Below, in pieces: positions 1-9,367 of a stretch of 64,000 bases of DNA (the stretch's first letter is position 1; every line of letters begins with the position of its first letter). Position numbers and translations under genes: made by a program. This DNA is from JBBKWH01 sp037968855. GTDB lineage: Bacteria > Pseudomonadota > Gammaproteobacteria > Pseudomonadales > Moraxellaceae. Below the pieces are notes generated by a model. The model saw only the letters and a program-made list of their open reading frames with translations. It was not told the origin of the DNA and made no database searches. Location of the stretch: assembly GCA_037968855.1 (NCBI GenBank), contig JBBKWH010000095.1, positions 11,223 through 75,222 on the forward strand, read 5' to 3'.

Positions 1-2
1 TG

Positions 3-2294
3 GTCGACCTCGATGACACCCCCGTATTGGACAAAAAAAAGAAGCACACCATTGAAGTGGTGATTGATCGCTTTAAAGTTCGGCCAGATCTGGGCAATCG
101 TGTCGCCGAATCATTTGAGACCACGCTACGTTTGGGTGGTGATTTGGCGATCTTGCACTTTATGGATGGTGATCGGCCAGACCAAGTGTTTTCGGCGCGG
201 CATAGCTGTCCGGTCTGTGACCGAGCGGTAGCCGAGCTTGAGCCGCGTTTATTCTCGTTTAATAACCCGTATGGTGCATGTCCGGTCTGTGATGGTTTGG
301 GCCATCGCAGTCATTTTGCCCCCGAAAAACTCATTCAAAATACCGAACTGTCCTTAAACCAAGGCGCTATTCGTGGTTGGGATCGTCAGCGTCCATATTA
401 TTTTCATCAACTTTGCACGGTGGCAGATCATTATCAAATTGATCGCAATGTGCCATGGCATACGCTGAACGAAACACAGCAATTGCTCATTTTAAATGGC
501 AGTGGACGCGACAAAATCAATTTTAGCCACGTGGATGAGCGAGGCCGTAAACAGAATCGCGTTCAGCCGTTTGAGGGGGTATTGCCTTATTTAGAACGGC
601 GCTATAAAGAAACCGAAAGCAATCTGGTTCGGGATGAGCTTGCTCAGTATTTATCCAACGCACCCTGTAATGTGTGTCATGGGTCACGTCTAAATGATAT
701 TGCACGTCATGTCAAAGTCGCTGATGTTACTTTGCCAGAGATAACCTGTCAGTCGATTGGTGATGCAACTCGTTATTATCAAGATTTACACCTTGACGGT
801 GCCAAAGGTGAAGTTGCAGATAAAATTTTTAAAGAAATTCGTGAACGGCTTCAGTTTTTGGTCAGTGTCGGTTTGAATTATCTCACCCTTGCTCGATCCG
901 CTGATACGTTATCTGGTGGTGAGGCTCAGCGGATTCGTTTGGCCTCGCAAATTGGTGCGGGTCTAATGGGTGTGATGTATGTACTAGACGAACCCTCGAT
1001 TGGCCTACATCAACGCGATAACGAACGACTCTTGGGCACGCTGATTCGCCTGCGTGATTTGGGCAATACCGTGCTGGTGGTTGAGCATGACGAAGATGCA
1101 ATTCGCGCCGCCGATTATATTATCGACATTGGGCCGGGTGCAGGGATTCATGGTGGACAAATCATTGCCGAAGGCTCGGCACAAGATTTGGCCGATCATC
1201 CCGACTCACTGACCGGACAGTATTTGTCGGGTGCATTGTCGATTGCCGTGCCTAGCGAGCGCCATCAACCTGACCCAGAGCGCACGCTCGCCCTCAATGG
1301 TGCGCAAGGCCATAACCTGCAACACGTCAATCTCAAAATCCCTTTGGGCCTGATGACCTGTATTACCGGCGTATCCGGTTCGGGCAAGTCCACGTTGATC
1401 AATCGCACCTTGATGCCGTTAGCGGCTACGCAACTCAATGGTGCCAGTACGCTTACCGCAGAGCGCTTTGAGTCGATTGATGGCCTACAACACTTAGACA
1501 AGGTGGTCGATATTGACCAAAGCCCTATTGGTCGTACACCACGCAGTAACCCTGCCACCTATACCGGCGTGTTTACACCATTGCGGGAGCTGTTCTCGCA
1601 GACGCCAGAGGCGCGAGCGCGCGGTTATGCACCCGGTCGCTTCTCGTTTAACGTCAAAGGCGGCCGCTGTGATGCCTGTGAAGGCGATGGCGTGCTCAAA
1701 GTCGCTATGCACTTTTTGCCTGACATGTATGTGCCGTGTGATGTCTGCCATGGCAAACGCTATAACCGCGAAACCTTAGAGGTGCATTACAAAGGTCAGA
1801 ACATCTCTGATGTGCTCAATATGACCGTTGAAGATGCGGCAACGTTCTTTGAGGCGATTCCCAGTATTCATCGTAAGCTTGATACCTTGATTCAGGTTGG
1901 TTTGGGTTACATTCGCTTGGGTCAAGCCGCCACCACGCTGTCTGGCGGTGAAGCACAACGGGTCAAACTGGCGCGTGAGTTGGCCAAACGAGACACGGGC
2001 CAAACCTTATATATCTTGGATGAGCCAACCACTGGCCTACACTTCCACGATATTGCCAAGTTGCTGGAAATCCTGCATCAACTGCGTAACAAGGGCAACA
2101 CTGTGGTAGTGATCGAGCACAATCTGGACGTGATCAAAACCGCCGACTGGGTGGTGGATCTTGGCCCAGAAGGTGGTTCTGGTGGTGGATTGATCATTGC
2201 CGAAGGCACCCCCGAACAAGTGGCTCAGGTCGAAGGCTCATTTACCGGTCAGTTCTTGCAACCGTTACTGGCATCAAGCACGAAACTCGCTTAA
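3..2294 (+). CDS. uvrA: UvrABC system protein A, 3' part (5' end outside window)
   Basis: This is the C-terminal 763 codons or so of the DNA damage-recognition ATPase of nucleotide excision repair; the frame is open from base 3 and the start lies upstream of the window. Visible in order are a CxxC...CxxC zinc module in the signature-insertion region (CPVC...CPVC), the first ABC signature LSGGEAQRI followed by a Walker B ending in [10 protein letters not shown], the second-domain Walker [11 protein letters not shown], the conserved C-terminal zinc finger (CDAC...CDVCHGKRY), the second LSGGEAQR signature and Walker [11 protein letters not shown]. The first Walker A is expected upstream. All visible catalytic motifs are intact. 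The gene stands alone and is followed by a strong terminator. Family assignment is essentially certain. Confidence 0.98.
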   Translation, partial: VDLDDTPVLDKKKKHTIEVVIDRFKVRPDLGNRVAESFETTLRLGGDLAILHFMDGDRPDQVFSARHSCPVCDRAVAELEPRLFSFNNPYGACPVCDGLGHRSHFAPEKLIQNTELSLNQGAIRGWDRQRPYYFHQLCTVADHYQIDRNVPWHTLNETQQLLILNGSGRDKINFSHVDERGRKQNRVQPFEGVLPYLERRYKETESNLVRDELAQYLSNAPCNVCHGSRLNDIARHVKVADVTLPEITCQSIGDATRYYQDLHLDGAKGEVADKIFKEIRERLQFLVSVGLNYLTLARSADTLSGGEAQRIRLASQIGAGLMGVMYVLDEPSIGLHQRDNERLLGTLIRLRDLGNTVLVVEHDEDAIRAADYIIDIGPGAGIHGGQIIAEGSAQDLADHPDSLTGQYLSGALSIAVPSERHQPDPERTLALNGAQGHNLQHVNLKIPLGLMTCITGVSGSGKSTLINRTLMPLAATQLNGASTLTAERFESIDGLQHLDKVVDIDQSPIGRTPRSNPATYTGVFTPLRELFSQTPEARARGYAPGRFSFNVKGGRCDACEGDGVLKVAMHFLPDMYVPCDVCHGKRYNRETLEVHYKGQNISDVLNMTVEDAATFFEAIPSIHRKLDTLIQVGLGYIRLGQAATTLSGGEAQRVKLARELAKRDTGQTLYILDEPTTGLHFHDIAKLLEILHQLRNKGNTVVVIEHNLDVIKTADWVVDLGPEGGSGGGLIIAEGTPEQVAQVEGSFTGQFLQPLLASSTKLA

Positions 2295-2303
2295 AGCCTC
2301 CTC

Positions 2304-2334
2304 AAAAAAGAGGTCATGATTTGGCCTCTTTTTT
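2304..2334. terminator. bidirectional Rho-independent terminator (uvrA / luxR)
   Basis: A perfect 10-bp stem (AAAAAAGAGG at 2304-2313 with CCTCTTTTTT at 2325-2334) is flanked by an A-run on one side and a T-run on the other. It can end uvrA from the left and the luxR-type gene from the right. Confidence 0.9.
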
Positions 2335-2370
2335 GTTTGCTGCTAGATGTGCTCTGCCTACCTCAGCCAC

Positions 2371-3081
2371 TTAAAATAATCCAAGCAATGCCGCCTTGAC
2401 TGCCGCCGCAGTTTTATTAGTGGCATTTAACTTTTTGATACAGTTAGCAATATGAAAATTCACCGTGCGCTCGGTGATATGCATGATGGTGGAAATATCC
2501 GAAGCTGTTTTGCCCTCAGCCGTCCAACGCAATACATCAATTTCGCGGCCAGATAACACTGACGCGCGCTCTGGTGCAATTTTTTCGGACAGTCGATTGG
2601 CCATCAATTGATGCGTGATTTGGGTCAGCCAAATCATCTTATAGCCCTTAACATCCAGCTCAGCCGTGCTCAAGGTCTCGTTAGATCTGGCCAGTGTCAT
2701 CATGCCACTGACCCCTTGCATATCGCAGGTTGATTGTGCCCAGCCCACGCTTAAGCCATACGCGCGAGCTTCTTCCCAAAAACCGCGCTCTGGCAAAAAT
2801 AGCTCGTCGGTCCACACCAATGGCATGGTGGACTTTAAGCCATGCTTTACCGAGGGATCGATCAGAAAATAACTTTGCTCGGCATAACGCTGTTGCCAAG
2901 ACTCTGGATAATTATTCAGCATGACGACCCGATGCTGGGACAAATGCATTGGTTGACGCACCCCATACGCAAAGTGGTCAAACCCCAACTCTAAAGCCAA
3001 TGCCGCCAGACGATTAAAAACGTCTTGCTCTGTTCCCGCCCCATCCAAATCTGCTAATAAATGCTCTTGCCAAACATGCAT
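2371..3081 (-). CDS. LuxR-family acyl-homoserine-lactone receptor/regulator (AbaR-like)
   Basis: This 236-aa transcription factor should bind an acyl-homoserine lactone and then DNA. The N-terminal autoinducer-binding domain carries the expected pocket residues W62, Y66, D75-P76 and W90. The C-terminal LuxR helix-turn-helix (about residues 172-236) contains LSGREIDVLRW and ITERTVNFHI. Length matches LuxR/AbaR proteins. It is divergent from an RsaM-type gene and a luxI-type gene, the order seen for abaR-abaM-abaI in Acinetobacter, which supports a cognate receptor. A candidate lux box lies in the divergent promoter region. The signal's acyl chain cannot be read from sequence. Confidence 0.93.
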   Translation of the reverse strand: MHVWQEHLLADLDGAGTEQDVFNRLAALALELGFDHFAYGVRQPMHLSQHRVVMLNNYPESWQQRYAEQSYFLIDPSVKHGLKSTMPLVWTDELFLPERGFWEEARAYGLSVGWAQSTCDMQGVSGMMTLARSNETLSTAELDVKGYKMIWLTQITHQLMANRLSEKIAPERASVLSGREIDVLRWTAEGKTASDISTIMHITERTVNFHIANCIKKLNATNKTAAAVKAALLGLF

Positions 3082-3191
3082 CTTAAATTACTCACCTCAA
3101 TTTTTTTCCCTTTGACTTAATCATATTTCAAGCACAGTGACAGAATCACTATACAAAATTTGATAAAGGTCTCATTTCTCAGCTCCCCCGC

Positions 3192-3207
3192 CTGTTAAAA
3201 CTAACAC
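3192..3207. promoter_or_regulatory. candidate lux box in the luxR / rsaM-like divergent region
   Basis: The 16-base sequence CTGTTAAAACTAACAC contains the dyad TGTTA-N4-TAACA. As I remember it, the Acinetobacter abaI lux box is CTGTAAATTCTTACAG, which agrees at about 11 of 16 positions. It lies 49 bp upstream of the rsaM-like start, a plausible place for LuxR-dependent activation of the rsaM-luxI transcript. Assignment is by resemblance and position only. Confidence 0.5.
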
Positions 3208-3218
3208 TATCCCGATCT

Positions 3219-3238
3219 AGACGCATCGGTTAGCGTCT
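3219..3238. repeat. 20-bp inverted repeat next to the candidate lux box
   Basis: AGACGC and GCGTCT are perfect 6-bp arms separated by 8 bases, giving a 20-bp dyad, the usual size of a lux box. It is placed 17 bp upstream of the rsaM-like start. The arms do not resemble known lux boxes, so it may be an operator for another regulator or a 5'-UTR hairpin. Confidence 0.4.
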
Positions 3239-3255
3239 GCACCACTGCTGATTGG

Positions 3256-3708
3256 ATGCTAATGTTTATGAATTTACTCCCTGCCCGTCACAAGCCTTTG
3301 CCTATGCCTAAGATCTCATCGGATGGTTATGTCCGTCTAAGTGTTGATTTATTGAACAACATTCCTTTGCTGCATCTACTGTCTGCCCTAGACGATGATA
3401 CGCCATGTCATGCCGCGCCACAGGTGCTACCACCCTATATTAATGGCTACAGCGAGTGGATTAGCGAAGGGCAACCTGCCTTATCAATTGGCTGGGATTG
3501 GCAAGCAAGCTGGCAGGACCACCAATTAATATGTGAACTAATAGACACTCCTCGCAGCAATATCATGCTGATTGATCAGCAACAACAAGATCTTGGCCAC
3601 CATGCCACCCTCGACTTACTCAAAAACAAAATCCACATGCTGGACTGGCAGCCTGCCGTGATCAATGCAATTTTGCAGATCTATAGCTTGTCAAGCTGTC
3701 AAAACTAA
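3256..3708 (+). CDS. RsaM/AbaM-type (DUF4902-like) quorum-sensing modulator
   Basis: This 150-aa protein sits between the luxR- and luxI-type genes. It has the features I associate with the RsaM/TofM/AbaM family (DUF4902): GYSEW at residues 64-68 and SIGWDW at 77-82. Family members damp signal production and signalling in Burkholderia, Pseudomonas fuscovaginae and Acinetobacter. There is no signal peptide or membrane segment. The first ATG (3256) lacks a clear Shine-Dalgarno sequence; M3, M5 and M17 are alternatives, and M17 (3304) directly precedes the conserved part. It is 75 bp upstream of luxI on the same strand, so the two may be co-transcribed. The assignment rests on motif plus position. 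Confidence 0.72.
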   Translation: MLMFMNLLPARHKPLPMPKISSDGYVRLSVDLLNNIPLLHLLSALDDDTPCHAAPQVLPPYINGYSEWISEGQPALSIGWDWQASWQDHQLICELIDTPRSNIMLIDQQQQDLGHHATLDLLKNKIHMLDWQPAVINAILQIYSLSSCQN

Positions 3709-3783
3709 CAGTTGTTCGAGCACCCCTCTACACCGTTAAATCGTCAGTGATGAGTCCCGCAACACATTGAAGGGATAACAATT

Positions 3784-4344
3784 ATGCGAATGCACTCAGG
3801 GATGAAAGAAACACTGCCAAGCCATCTGTACCGGCAACTTGGTGTGTATCGATACGATGTGTTTATCGAGCATTTGGGCTGGAATTTGAATGTTCGAGAT
3901 GGGTTGGAGCTGGATCAGTTTGATCGAGATAACGAGACGGTTTATGTCGTTGCTCAGCAAGAGGATGGAACGATTCAAGGGTGTGCACGACTCCTGCCCA
4001 CACTTGGACCATACCTGCTAAGCGAAGTCTTTCCGCAGTTGTTGAACGGACTAGAACCACCGTCATCGTCTGATGTTTGGGAACTCTCGCGCTTTGCTGC
4101 GGTAGACCTGAGCAAAAAGACAGGAAGCGGTGCTTCGGCCCAGTACTCATCGCCTGTTGCACTTGCACTGATCCAAGCGGCAATGGATTGTGCCAGACAA
4201 CAGGGTGCCAAACGGTTGATCACTGTATCGCCAGTGGGTGTGGAACGTCTACTCAGTCGAGCAGGCATTGTTGCACATCGTGCTGGACCACCGATGGTGA
4301 TCAATGGACATGCCTTAACCGCATGTTGGATTGAACTGGTTTAA
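3784..4344 (+). CDS. LuxI-family acyl-homoserine-lactone synthase (AbaI-like)
   Basis: This 186-aa enzyme should make the quorum-sensing signal from S-adenosylmethionine and an acylated carrier protein. All hallmark LuxI residues are present in register: R23, F27, W33, D44, D47, R69, F83, E100 and R103. Size is typical (180-220 aa). The start at 3784 is preceded by GAAGGG; in-frame ATGs at residues 3 and 7 are alternatives. A strong terminator follows, so it is the last gene of its transcript. Substrate specificity cannot be inferred. Confidence 0.95.
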   Translation: MRMHSGMKETLPSHLYRQLGVYRYDVFIEHLGWNLNVRDGLELDQFDRDNETVYVVAQQEDGTIQGCARLLPTLGPYLLSEVFPQLLNGLEPPSSSDVWELSRFAAVDLSKKTGSGASAQYSSPVALALIQAAMDCARQQGAKRLITVSPVGVERLLSRAGIVAHRAGPPMVINGHALTACWIELV

Positions 4345-4412
4345 GGAAAGCCAACAATAAACTAAACAATGCAGATAACTGTCAAACACTCTCAGCAGAC
4401 TACTTGTATCGT

Positions 4413-4446
4413 AAACGCCTTGAAGACCTCAAGGCGTTTTCCTTTT
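4413..4446 (+). terminator. Rho-independent terminator after luxI
   Basis: AACGCCTTGA (4414-4423) pairs perfectly with TCAAGGCGTT (4429-4438) across a 5-base loop and is followed by TTCCTTTTTT. Confidence 0.88.
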
Positions 4447-4633
4447 TTCACTTTGGTGCTGATTGATGCTGACGGTTGATCGCGAACCAAGCCTATGAAG
4501 ACTGCATAACGGCATATCATGCCTATACAAAAAACACTCATAGCGTTCTATGCTATAACATTTTTACCTAACATCAGCATGGCTAAATTTGTCAGTATTA
4601 TCAATACCATTCGCAACACTATGCATTGATATC

Positions 4634-5692
4634 ATGGCCACCAATACCTTAGAAACCGTGGGCTCGGCAGCCAAAGATGCGGTCACTAGCAAAGCCATTC
4701 AGTACCAAGACATCTACACTACGGTTAATGACTTGGTGCAAGGTTTTTGGGAGCGTATGCCTTATTTTGTCATCGCACTCATTATCTTTATTATTTTTTG
4801 GTTAGTGGCCAAGCTGTTTAAGCTGATCATTCGTAAGACACTTGGCCAGCGCGCACATCGTAAGCAGAACCTTGTGTTGGTACTCAGTCGACTCGGTAGT
4901 AGCTTTATTATTTTTCTGGGTTTCTTGATTGCAATGGTTGTCGCAATCCCTGGTTTTACGCCGGCCCAACTGATCAGCGCGCTGGGCATTGGTTCGGTCG
5001 CGATTGGCTTTGCCTTTAAAGATATTTTTCAAAACATGCTGTCTGGCATCTTGTTGCTGCTATCTGAGCCGTTCCGGATTGGTGATCAGATCGTCACCAA
5101 CAACTATGAAGGGACGGTCGAAGACATTCAAATCCGCGCGACCTACATCAAAACCTATGATGGGCGCCGGATCGTGATCCCAAATGCTGATCTATATACC
5201 AGCCCCGTTCAAGTTAACACTGCCTTTAATATCCGCCGGATTCAGGTCGAAATTGGTATTGGTTATGGTGATCCGATCAATGAGACACGTCAGTTAATGC
5301 TGGATATTTTGGATCAGTGTTCCAGTGTGTATAAAGAATCTAAACCGACTGTGGTGGTGACCAATCTAGCTGATTTTGCAGTGATCATGCGCGTGCGCTG
5401 GTGGATTGATACCAGCACCCAAATGAACGTCATCAGCTCAACTGACGAAGTCCTAACCGCAATGAAGTATGGCCTGACCGAAGCAGGCGTGGATATGCCG
5501 TTCCCAACCAGTCAGATTTTGCTGCATGACCAAACCGAAGATGGCGATGGTGACCGTAGCAAACAACGTGAAGGCTGGCCACATCGCAAAGATAATACCG
5601 ACAAAGCCTGTGAAGCCGCCAAAGCTGCTACGGTTGGTCGTAAAAATGATGGTAAAGACCCCTCTGAGTCTTCTAAACCAGAACGCGATTAA
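4634..5692 (+). CDS. MscS-family small-conductance mechanosensitive channel
   Basis: This 352-aa inner-membrane protein should open under membrane tension to release solutes on osmotic downshock. There are three hydrophobic helices in the first 140 residues. The pore-lining TM3 region is Gly/Ala-rich (LISALGIGSVAIGFAF), followed by the signature FKDIFQNMLSGI and LLLLSEPFRIGDQI. Next come the beta domain (YEGTVEDIQIRATYIKT, PNADLY) and the alpha/beta domain. The C-terminal 55 residues are charged and low complexity (Asp, Lys, Glu), a less usual tail. I chose the ATG at 4634; the frame stays open upstream to a TTG at 4589. Neither start has a good Shine-Dalgarno. The gene converges on rsmE. Confidence 0.93.
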   Translation: MATNTLETVGSAAKDAVTSKAIQYQDIYTTVNDLVQGFWERMPYFVIALIIFIIFWLVAKLFKLIIRKTLGQRAHRKQNLVLVLSRLGSSFIIFLGFLIAMVVAIPGFTPAQLISALGIGSVAIGFAFKDIFQNMLSGILLLLSEPFRIGDQIVTNNYEGTVEDIQIRATYIKTYDGRRIVIPNADLYTSPVQVNTAFNIRRIQVEIGIGYGDPINETRQLMLDILDQCSSVYKESKPTVVVTNLADFAVIMRVRWWIDTSTQMNVISSTDEVLTAMKYGLTEAGVDMPFPTSQILLHDQTEDGDGDRSKQREGWPHRKDNTDKACEAAKAATVGRKNDGKDPSESSKPERD

Positions 5693-5727
5693 ACGGTTTA
5701 AGCAGGGTGTATTCTGCCATGGCACGG

Positions 5728-6435
5728 TTATGCAAATAGCCGCCCCATCAGCACTGGAACAGCGGTTTCGGTGCGTAGGATTCGCCCGCCCAAGGCCACT
5801 GGTGTACAGCCATTGGCTGCCAACAAATCCACCTCAAACGGAATAAATCCGCCTTCTGGCCCGACCACCAGCACACAAGGCTGTTGAATGTTGGTCGGTG
5901 CCATTTGATCGGCATACGGGTGCGCAACCAAGGCGATTTTATCCTGACACAGCAGTGGCAACTCATCTTCAACAAAGGGCCGAAAGCGTTTTTTGAGTGA
6001 AATTGTGGGCCAGACCGTATCGCCCGCCTGCTCTAGCCCCAGCAGAATAAAATCGTCTATTTGATTTAAAAAAGGCGTCTGCCAATAGCTTTTATCCACG
6101 CGATAACTATGCAATAGCACTAAATGCCGCACACCCAAGGTCACCGCATCCATGATCACGCGGCGTAGCACTTTGGGTCTGGGCAAGGCCAAAATGAGCG
6201 TCAATGGTGGCTTGGCTGGCGGTATTTGATTGAGTTGAATATCGCTTAGCACCAACTGCTGATGATCAATCTGCTGCACTACCGCTTGGCCCTTCAGACC
6301 ATCACGCACACCCACTTTGATGGTGTCGCCCACGACCAGCTTGAGGTGTTCGGCAATATGCTTGAGACGTCGAGGATCGTTGAGGGTGGCCTGCTGACCT
6401 TGTAATTGCTCAGGCTGTAACAGTAACAGATTCAT
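5728..6435 (-). CDS. rsmE: 16S rRNA (uracil-1498-N3)-methyltransferase RsmE
   Basis: This 235-aa SPOUT-class enzyme methylates U1498 of 16S rRNA with S-adenosylmethionine. The N-terminal PUA-like part (DPRRLKHIAEHLKLVVGD) leads into the knotted SAM site with LVVGPEGGFIPFEVDLL and the closing LGGRILRTETAVPVLMG, both diagnostic of RsmE. The start MNLLLLQPEQL at 6435 fits the family. The frame is open further upstream, but there it overlaps waaA. It begins just past the waaA stop on the same strand, so the two are probably co-transcribed. Confidence 0.95.
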   Translation of the reverse strand: MNLLLLQPEQLQGQQATLNDPRRLKHIAEHLKLVVGDTIKVGVRDGLKGQAVVQQIDHQQLVLSDIQLNQIPPAKPPLTLILALPRPKVLRRVIMDAVTLGVRHLVLLHSYRVDKSYWQTPFLNQIDDFILLGLEQAGDTVWPTISLKKRFRPFVEDELPLLCQDKIALVAHPYADQMAPTNIQQPCVLVVGPEGGFIPFEVDLLAANGCTPVALGGRILRTETAVPVLMGRLFA

Positions 6436-6439
6436 TCGC

Positions 6440-7741
6440 TTACCTTGATATCTGCACAGTAGACAACAACAGATCCAACACGGCCAACTGCCGCGCCAAT
6501 GCACCCTGATTGTCCAAACACACCTGCTGGCCGGCTTGACCAGCCTGCACGCGCAAGCCGTCGTTGCTCAGCCACGATTGCCATGTCTGTGCAACGCCAC
6601 TGGCGTCATCAGCTTGAATTAACCCGCCTGCGATTAGCAGCGCCTGTACGATAGGCTCAAAGTTAAAGGTATGACGCCCCATTACCACTGGCACACCAAG
6701 GCGCGCTGGCTCCAATGGATTATGCCCACCGGTAGTCGCCAAAGAACCACCGACAAAGGCCATCTGGGCCAAGGCATACCATGTCCACAACTCGCCCATA
6801 CTGTCAGCCAAATACACTGACGTGGCTGGCGTAATCGTCTGGCCTGCTGAACGCTTAGCCAATGACCAGCCTTTATCGGTGATGAGCGTCGCCACACGAT
6901 CAAAACGTTCGGGATGACGTGGCACGAGAATTAAACAAGCCTTTGGATAACGAGCGTGGATGGCTTTAAAGATATTCAGCAATTGGTTTTCTTCGGGTTC
7001 ATGCGTGCTGGCGGCCACCAAAATCGGGCGGTCTGCCAACTGCCAATCGACAAATAACTGTTGCGCCAAATCCAAGGCCGCCTGTGGTGGGGCCAGATCA
7101 AACTTTAAACTGCCAGTGACGTGTACCCGCTCAGGTTGTACACCAAGCTGAATAAAGCGTTGTGCGGTTGCCGTATCTTGCGCAGCAATACAGCTTAATT
7201 GCTGCACCATGGGCTGCGTAAGGCTGGCAAATTTGCCATAGCCTCGTGCAGAGCGTGCCGATAAACGGGCATTAAGCAAAACGGTTGGAATCTGACGTTG
7301 ACTGGCTTGGGCCAAGAGATTGGGCCATAACTCGGTTTCAATCAGGCCAATCGCACGTGGTTGGTAGGCATCAAAAAAATCTTGCATCAATGCCGCGCTA
7401 TCGACAGGTAAAAACACCGATTGCACCCGACCGGCAAACAATTGGCGTAATCTGGCCTGACCGGTACGGGTGGTATTGGTGACTAAGACTGGCCAGCCTT
7501 GTGCCAGCAAATGCGCAATGATCGGTTGGGCAGCATTGGTCTCGCCGACCGAGACGGCATGAATCCATACAGGACGCTGTTGCCGCTGGGCCTGCATATT
7601 GACAATCGGGCCAAAGCGTTCAGCTACCTCAATTGCATAGTCCACTTGATGCCGCGAGCGCAACCATACTCGCAAGCGATACAACGGCAAGATCATCAAC
7701 ACCAACAGCTGATACCAAAAAACCCGCATAAAAAAAGCCAC
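6440..7741 (-). CDS. waaA: 3-deoxy-D-manno-octulosonic acid (Kdo) transferase
   Basis: This inner-membrane glycosyltransferase (GT30) adds Kdo to lipid A precursors during LPS or LOS synthesis. The 433-aa sequence has one N-terminal hydrophobic anchor, then the family motifs WIHAVSVGE, LVTNTTRTG, LIETELWPNLL and LNARLSARSARGY. The C-terminal GT-B half has VAASTHEPEE, VPRHPERF, AFVGGSLATTGGHNPLEPA and PVVMGRHTFNFEPIV. The start could be the second ATG at 7729. It lies immediately upstream of rsmE. It implies a Gram-negative outer membrane with Kdo-bearing LOS/LPS. Confidence 0.95.
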   Translation of the reverse strand: MAFFMRVFWYQLLVLMILPLYRLRVWLRSRHQVDYAIEVAERFGPIVNMQAQRQQRPVWIHAVSVGETNAAQPIIAHLLAQGWPVLVTNTTRTGQARLRQLFAGRVQSVFLPVDSAALMQDFFDAYQPRAIGLIETELWPNLLAQASQRQIPTVLLNARLSARSARGYGKFASLTQPMVQQLSCIAAQDTATAQRFIQLGVQPERVHVTGSLKFDLAPPQAALDLAQQLFVDWQLADRPILVAASTHEPEENQLLNIFKAIHARYPKACLILVPRHPERFDRVATLITDKGWSLAKRSAGQTITPATSVYLADSMGELWTWYALAQMAFVGGSLATTGGHNPLEPARLGVPVVMGRHTFNFEPIVQALLIAGGLIQADDASGVAQTWQSWLSNDGLRVQAGQAGQQVCLDNQGALARQLAVLDLLLSTVQISR

Positions 7742-7790
7742 CGCAACTTGTGCAATGGCTCATCATACTGCATTTGCCGTCGATGTCAGA

Positions 7791-8858
7791 TTAGACGGTT
7801 TCGGCAGATGCGAGTGTCGGATAATCGGTATAGCCTTCTGGGCCAGCACCATAAAAGGTTGATGGATCAGGTGTATTCAACTCGGCATCTTGGGTAAAAC
7901 GGGTCACCAAGTCAGGGTTGGCAATATACGGAATGCCAAAAGCCACTGCATCGGCATCACCATGGGCAATGATCGCATTGGCACTGGCTTTATCGAATTT
8001 CTCATTGGCAATATACACCCCGCCAAAGATTTTTTTCAGTTGTGGGCCAAGGCTATCGTCGGCCTCGTGCTCACGTGCACAAATAAACGCGATCTGACGC
8101 TTGGCCAATTGCTCAGCCACATAACCAAAGGTCTCTAGCGGTGCGGCATCGCCCATGTCATGCGCATCGCGACGTGGCGCAAGGTGCATCCCAACCCGAC
8201 CAGCACCCCAAACGGCAATACATTCATCGGCAACCGCCAGCATTAAACGGGCGCGATTTTCGAGCGATCCACCGTATTGATCGGTGCGGGTATTGGTCGA
8301 TGTTTGCAAAAATTGATCGAGCAAATAACCATTGGCACCATGAATCTCAACCCCATCAAAGCCAGCTTTTTTGGCGTTTTCGGCACCCAAGCGATAGGCC
8401 GCAATCACCTCAGCGACTTCGCTGGTCTCTAGCGCACGCGGGGTGTCATAGGCTTTTTTAGGCCGAACCAAACTGACATGACCGTCTGGCTGAATGGCAC
8501 TTGGCGCAACCGGTTGTTGACCATCCAAATAAATCGGATCAGAAATACGGCCCACATGCCACAACTGCAACACCATACGACCACCGGCCTTGTGCACGGC
8601 ATCGGTGACCATGCACCAACCGGCCACTTGCTCATCAGACCAGATACCCGGTGTATCGGGATAACCCACACCCATTGGCATGACCGAGGTGGCTTCGCTA
8701 ATGATCAGACCGGCATCGGCGCGTTGCACATAGTATTCGGCCATCAACGCATTCGGTACCCGTCCGCTACTGGCACGACAGCGGGTCAACGGTGACATGA
8801 TGATTCGATTGGGCAAAGACAACTCGCCGACCTGTAACGGGCTAAATAAATCAGACAT
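7791..8858 (-). CDS. old-yellow-enzyme family FMN ene-reductase (NemA-like)
   Basis: This 355-aa flavoprotein should reduce activated alkenes, maleimides or nitro compounds with NAD(P)H. Family motifs are visible: LPNRIIMSPLTRCRA near the N-terminus (FMN site), LQLWHVGRIS, and FDGVEIHGANGYLLDQFLQ followed by R-T-D-x-YGGS. A C-terminal barrel segment follows, with GDADAVAFGIPYIANPDLV. The start at 8858 is set by a GAGAGGAG Shine-Dalgarno; an upstream in-frame GTG lies inside that site. An ArsR-type regulator is encoded 95 bp upstream on the same strand, so expression may be inducible by the regulator's ligand. In enterics nemA is paired with a TetR-type regulator instead. Physiological substrate unknown. 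Confidence 0.92.
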   Translation of the reverse strand: MSDLFSPLQVGELSLPNRIIMSPLTRCRASSGRVPNALMAEYYVQRADAGLIISEATSVMPMGVGYPDTPGIWSDEQVAGWCMVTDAVHKAGGRMVLQLWHVGRISDPIYLDGQQPVAPSAIQPDGHVSLVRPKKAYDTPRALETSEVAEVIAAYRLGAENAKKAGFDGVEIHGANGYLLDQFLQTSTNTRTDQYGGSLENRARLMLAVADECIAVWGAGRVGMHLAPRRDAHDMGDAAPLETFGYVAEQLAKRQIAFICAREHEADDSLGPQLKKIFGGVYIANEKFDKASANAIIAHGDADAVAFGIPYIANPDLVTRFTQDAELNTPDPSTFYGAGPEGYTDYPTLASAETV

Positions 8859-8953
8859 GACTGCTCCTCTCACACAGCATCACTGCTGCATGTTGTGATC
8901 AATATGAAAAAGAACCTTGTGCATCGCACCATGACGAGGGCGATGGGTAACGG

Positions 8954-9292
8954 CTATAACTGCTGTTGCATTGCCTGCAAAAATGCCTGAATCACCGCAT
9001 CATTGCGCTTAAAAAAACTCCATTGGCCAACTTTTTTGCAGTCGAGCAAACCCGCACGCTGCAAAATGGCCAAGTGGGTCGAGATGGTTGATTGGGACAA
9101 CCCAGAACGTTGATCAATTTGGCCTGCACACACCCCCAGCTCTAGCGGTAATTCTTGCTCGGCAAAATGCGCTTGCGGATCTTTGAGCCAAGCCAAAATC
9201 TCTCGCCGAACCGGATGCGATAACGCTTTGATGATCAGATCAACATCCACATTAAAATCACTCGGCAGATCAGTATTCAGATCAGTGCTCAT
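8954..9292 (-). CDS. ArsR-family winged-helix repressor
   Basis: This 112-aa regulator has the compact ArsR fold: ALSHPVRREILAWLKD (helices 1-2), then the recognition element RSGLSQSTISTHLAILQRAGLLDCKKVGQWSFFKRND. Two cysteines (in LGVCAGQ and LLDCKK) could be redox or electrophile sensors; the classical ELCVCDL metal site is absent. The ATG at 9292 follows an AGG motif; a GTG two codons upstream is also in frame. It precedes the ene-reductase in a likely two-gene operon. I infer that it represses this operon, possibly through the dyad at 9368-9389. Confidence 0.88.
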   Translation of the reverse strand: MSTDLNTDLPSDFNVDVDLIIKALSHPVRREILAWLKDPQAHFAEQELPLELGVCAGQIDQRSGLSQSTISTHLAILQRAGLLDCKKVGQWSFFKRNDAVIQAFLQAMQQQL

Positions 9293-9367
9293 AGTCACCT
9301 ACAGACATCACGACTCGCACAGCGTATTCCTCTGTGAGTCATTGGTATATAGCCACTTACAAAAGTT

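Noticed and set aside
3770..3783. GGATAACAATT before luxI resembles part of the lac operator
   Set aside because: It is only half of the operator, with no dyad and no LacI-type gene; it overlaps the ribosome-binding region of luxI.
4579..4629. 16-codon leader frame (MAKFVSII...) before mscS
   Set aside because: No ribosome site, no attenuator hairpin and no codon bias for a particular amino acid.
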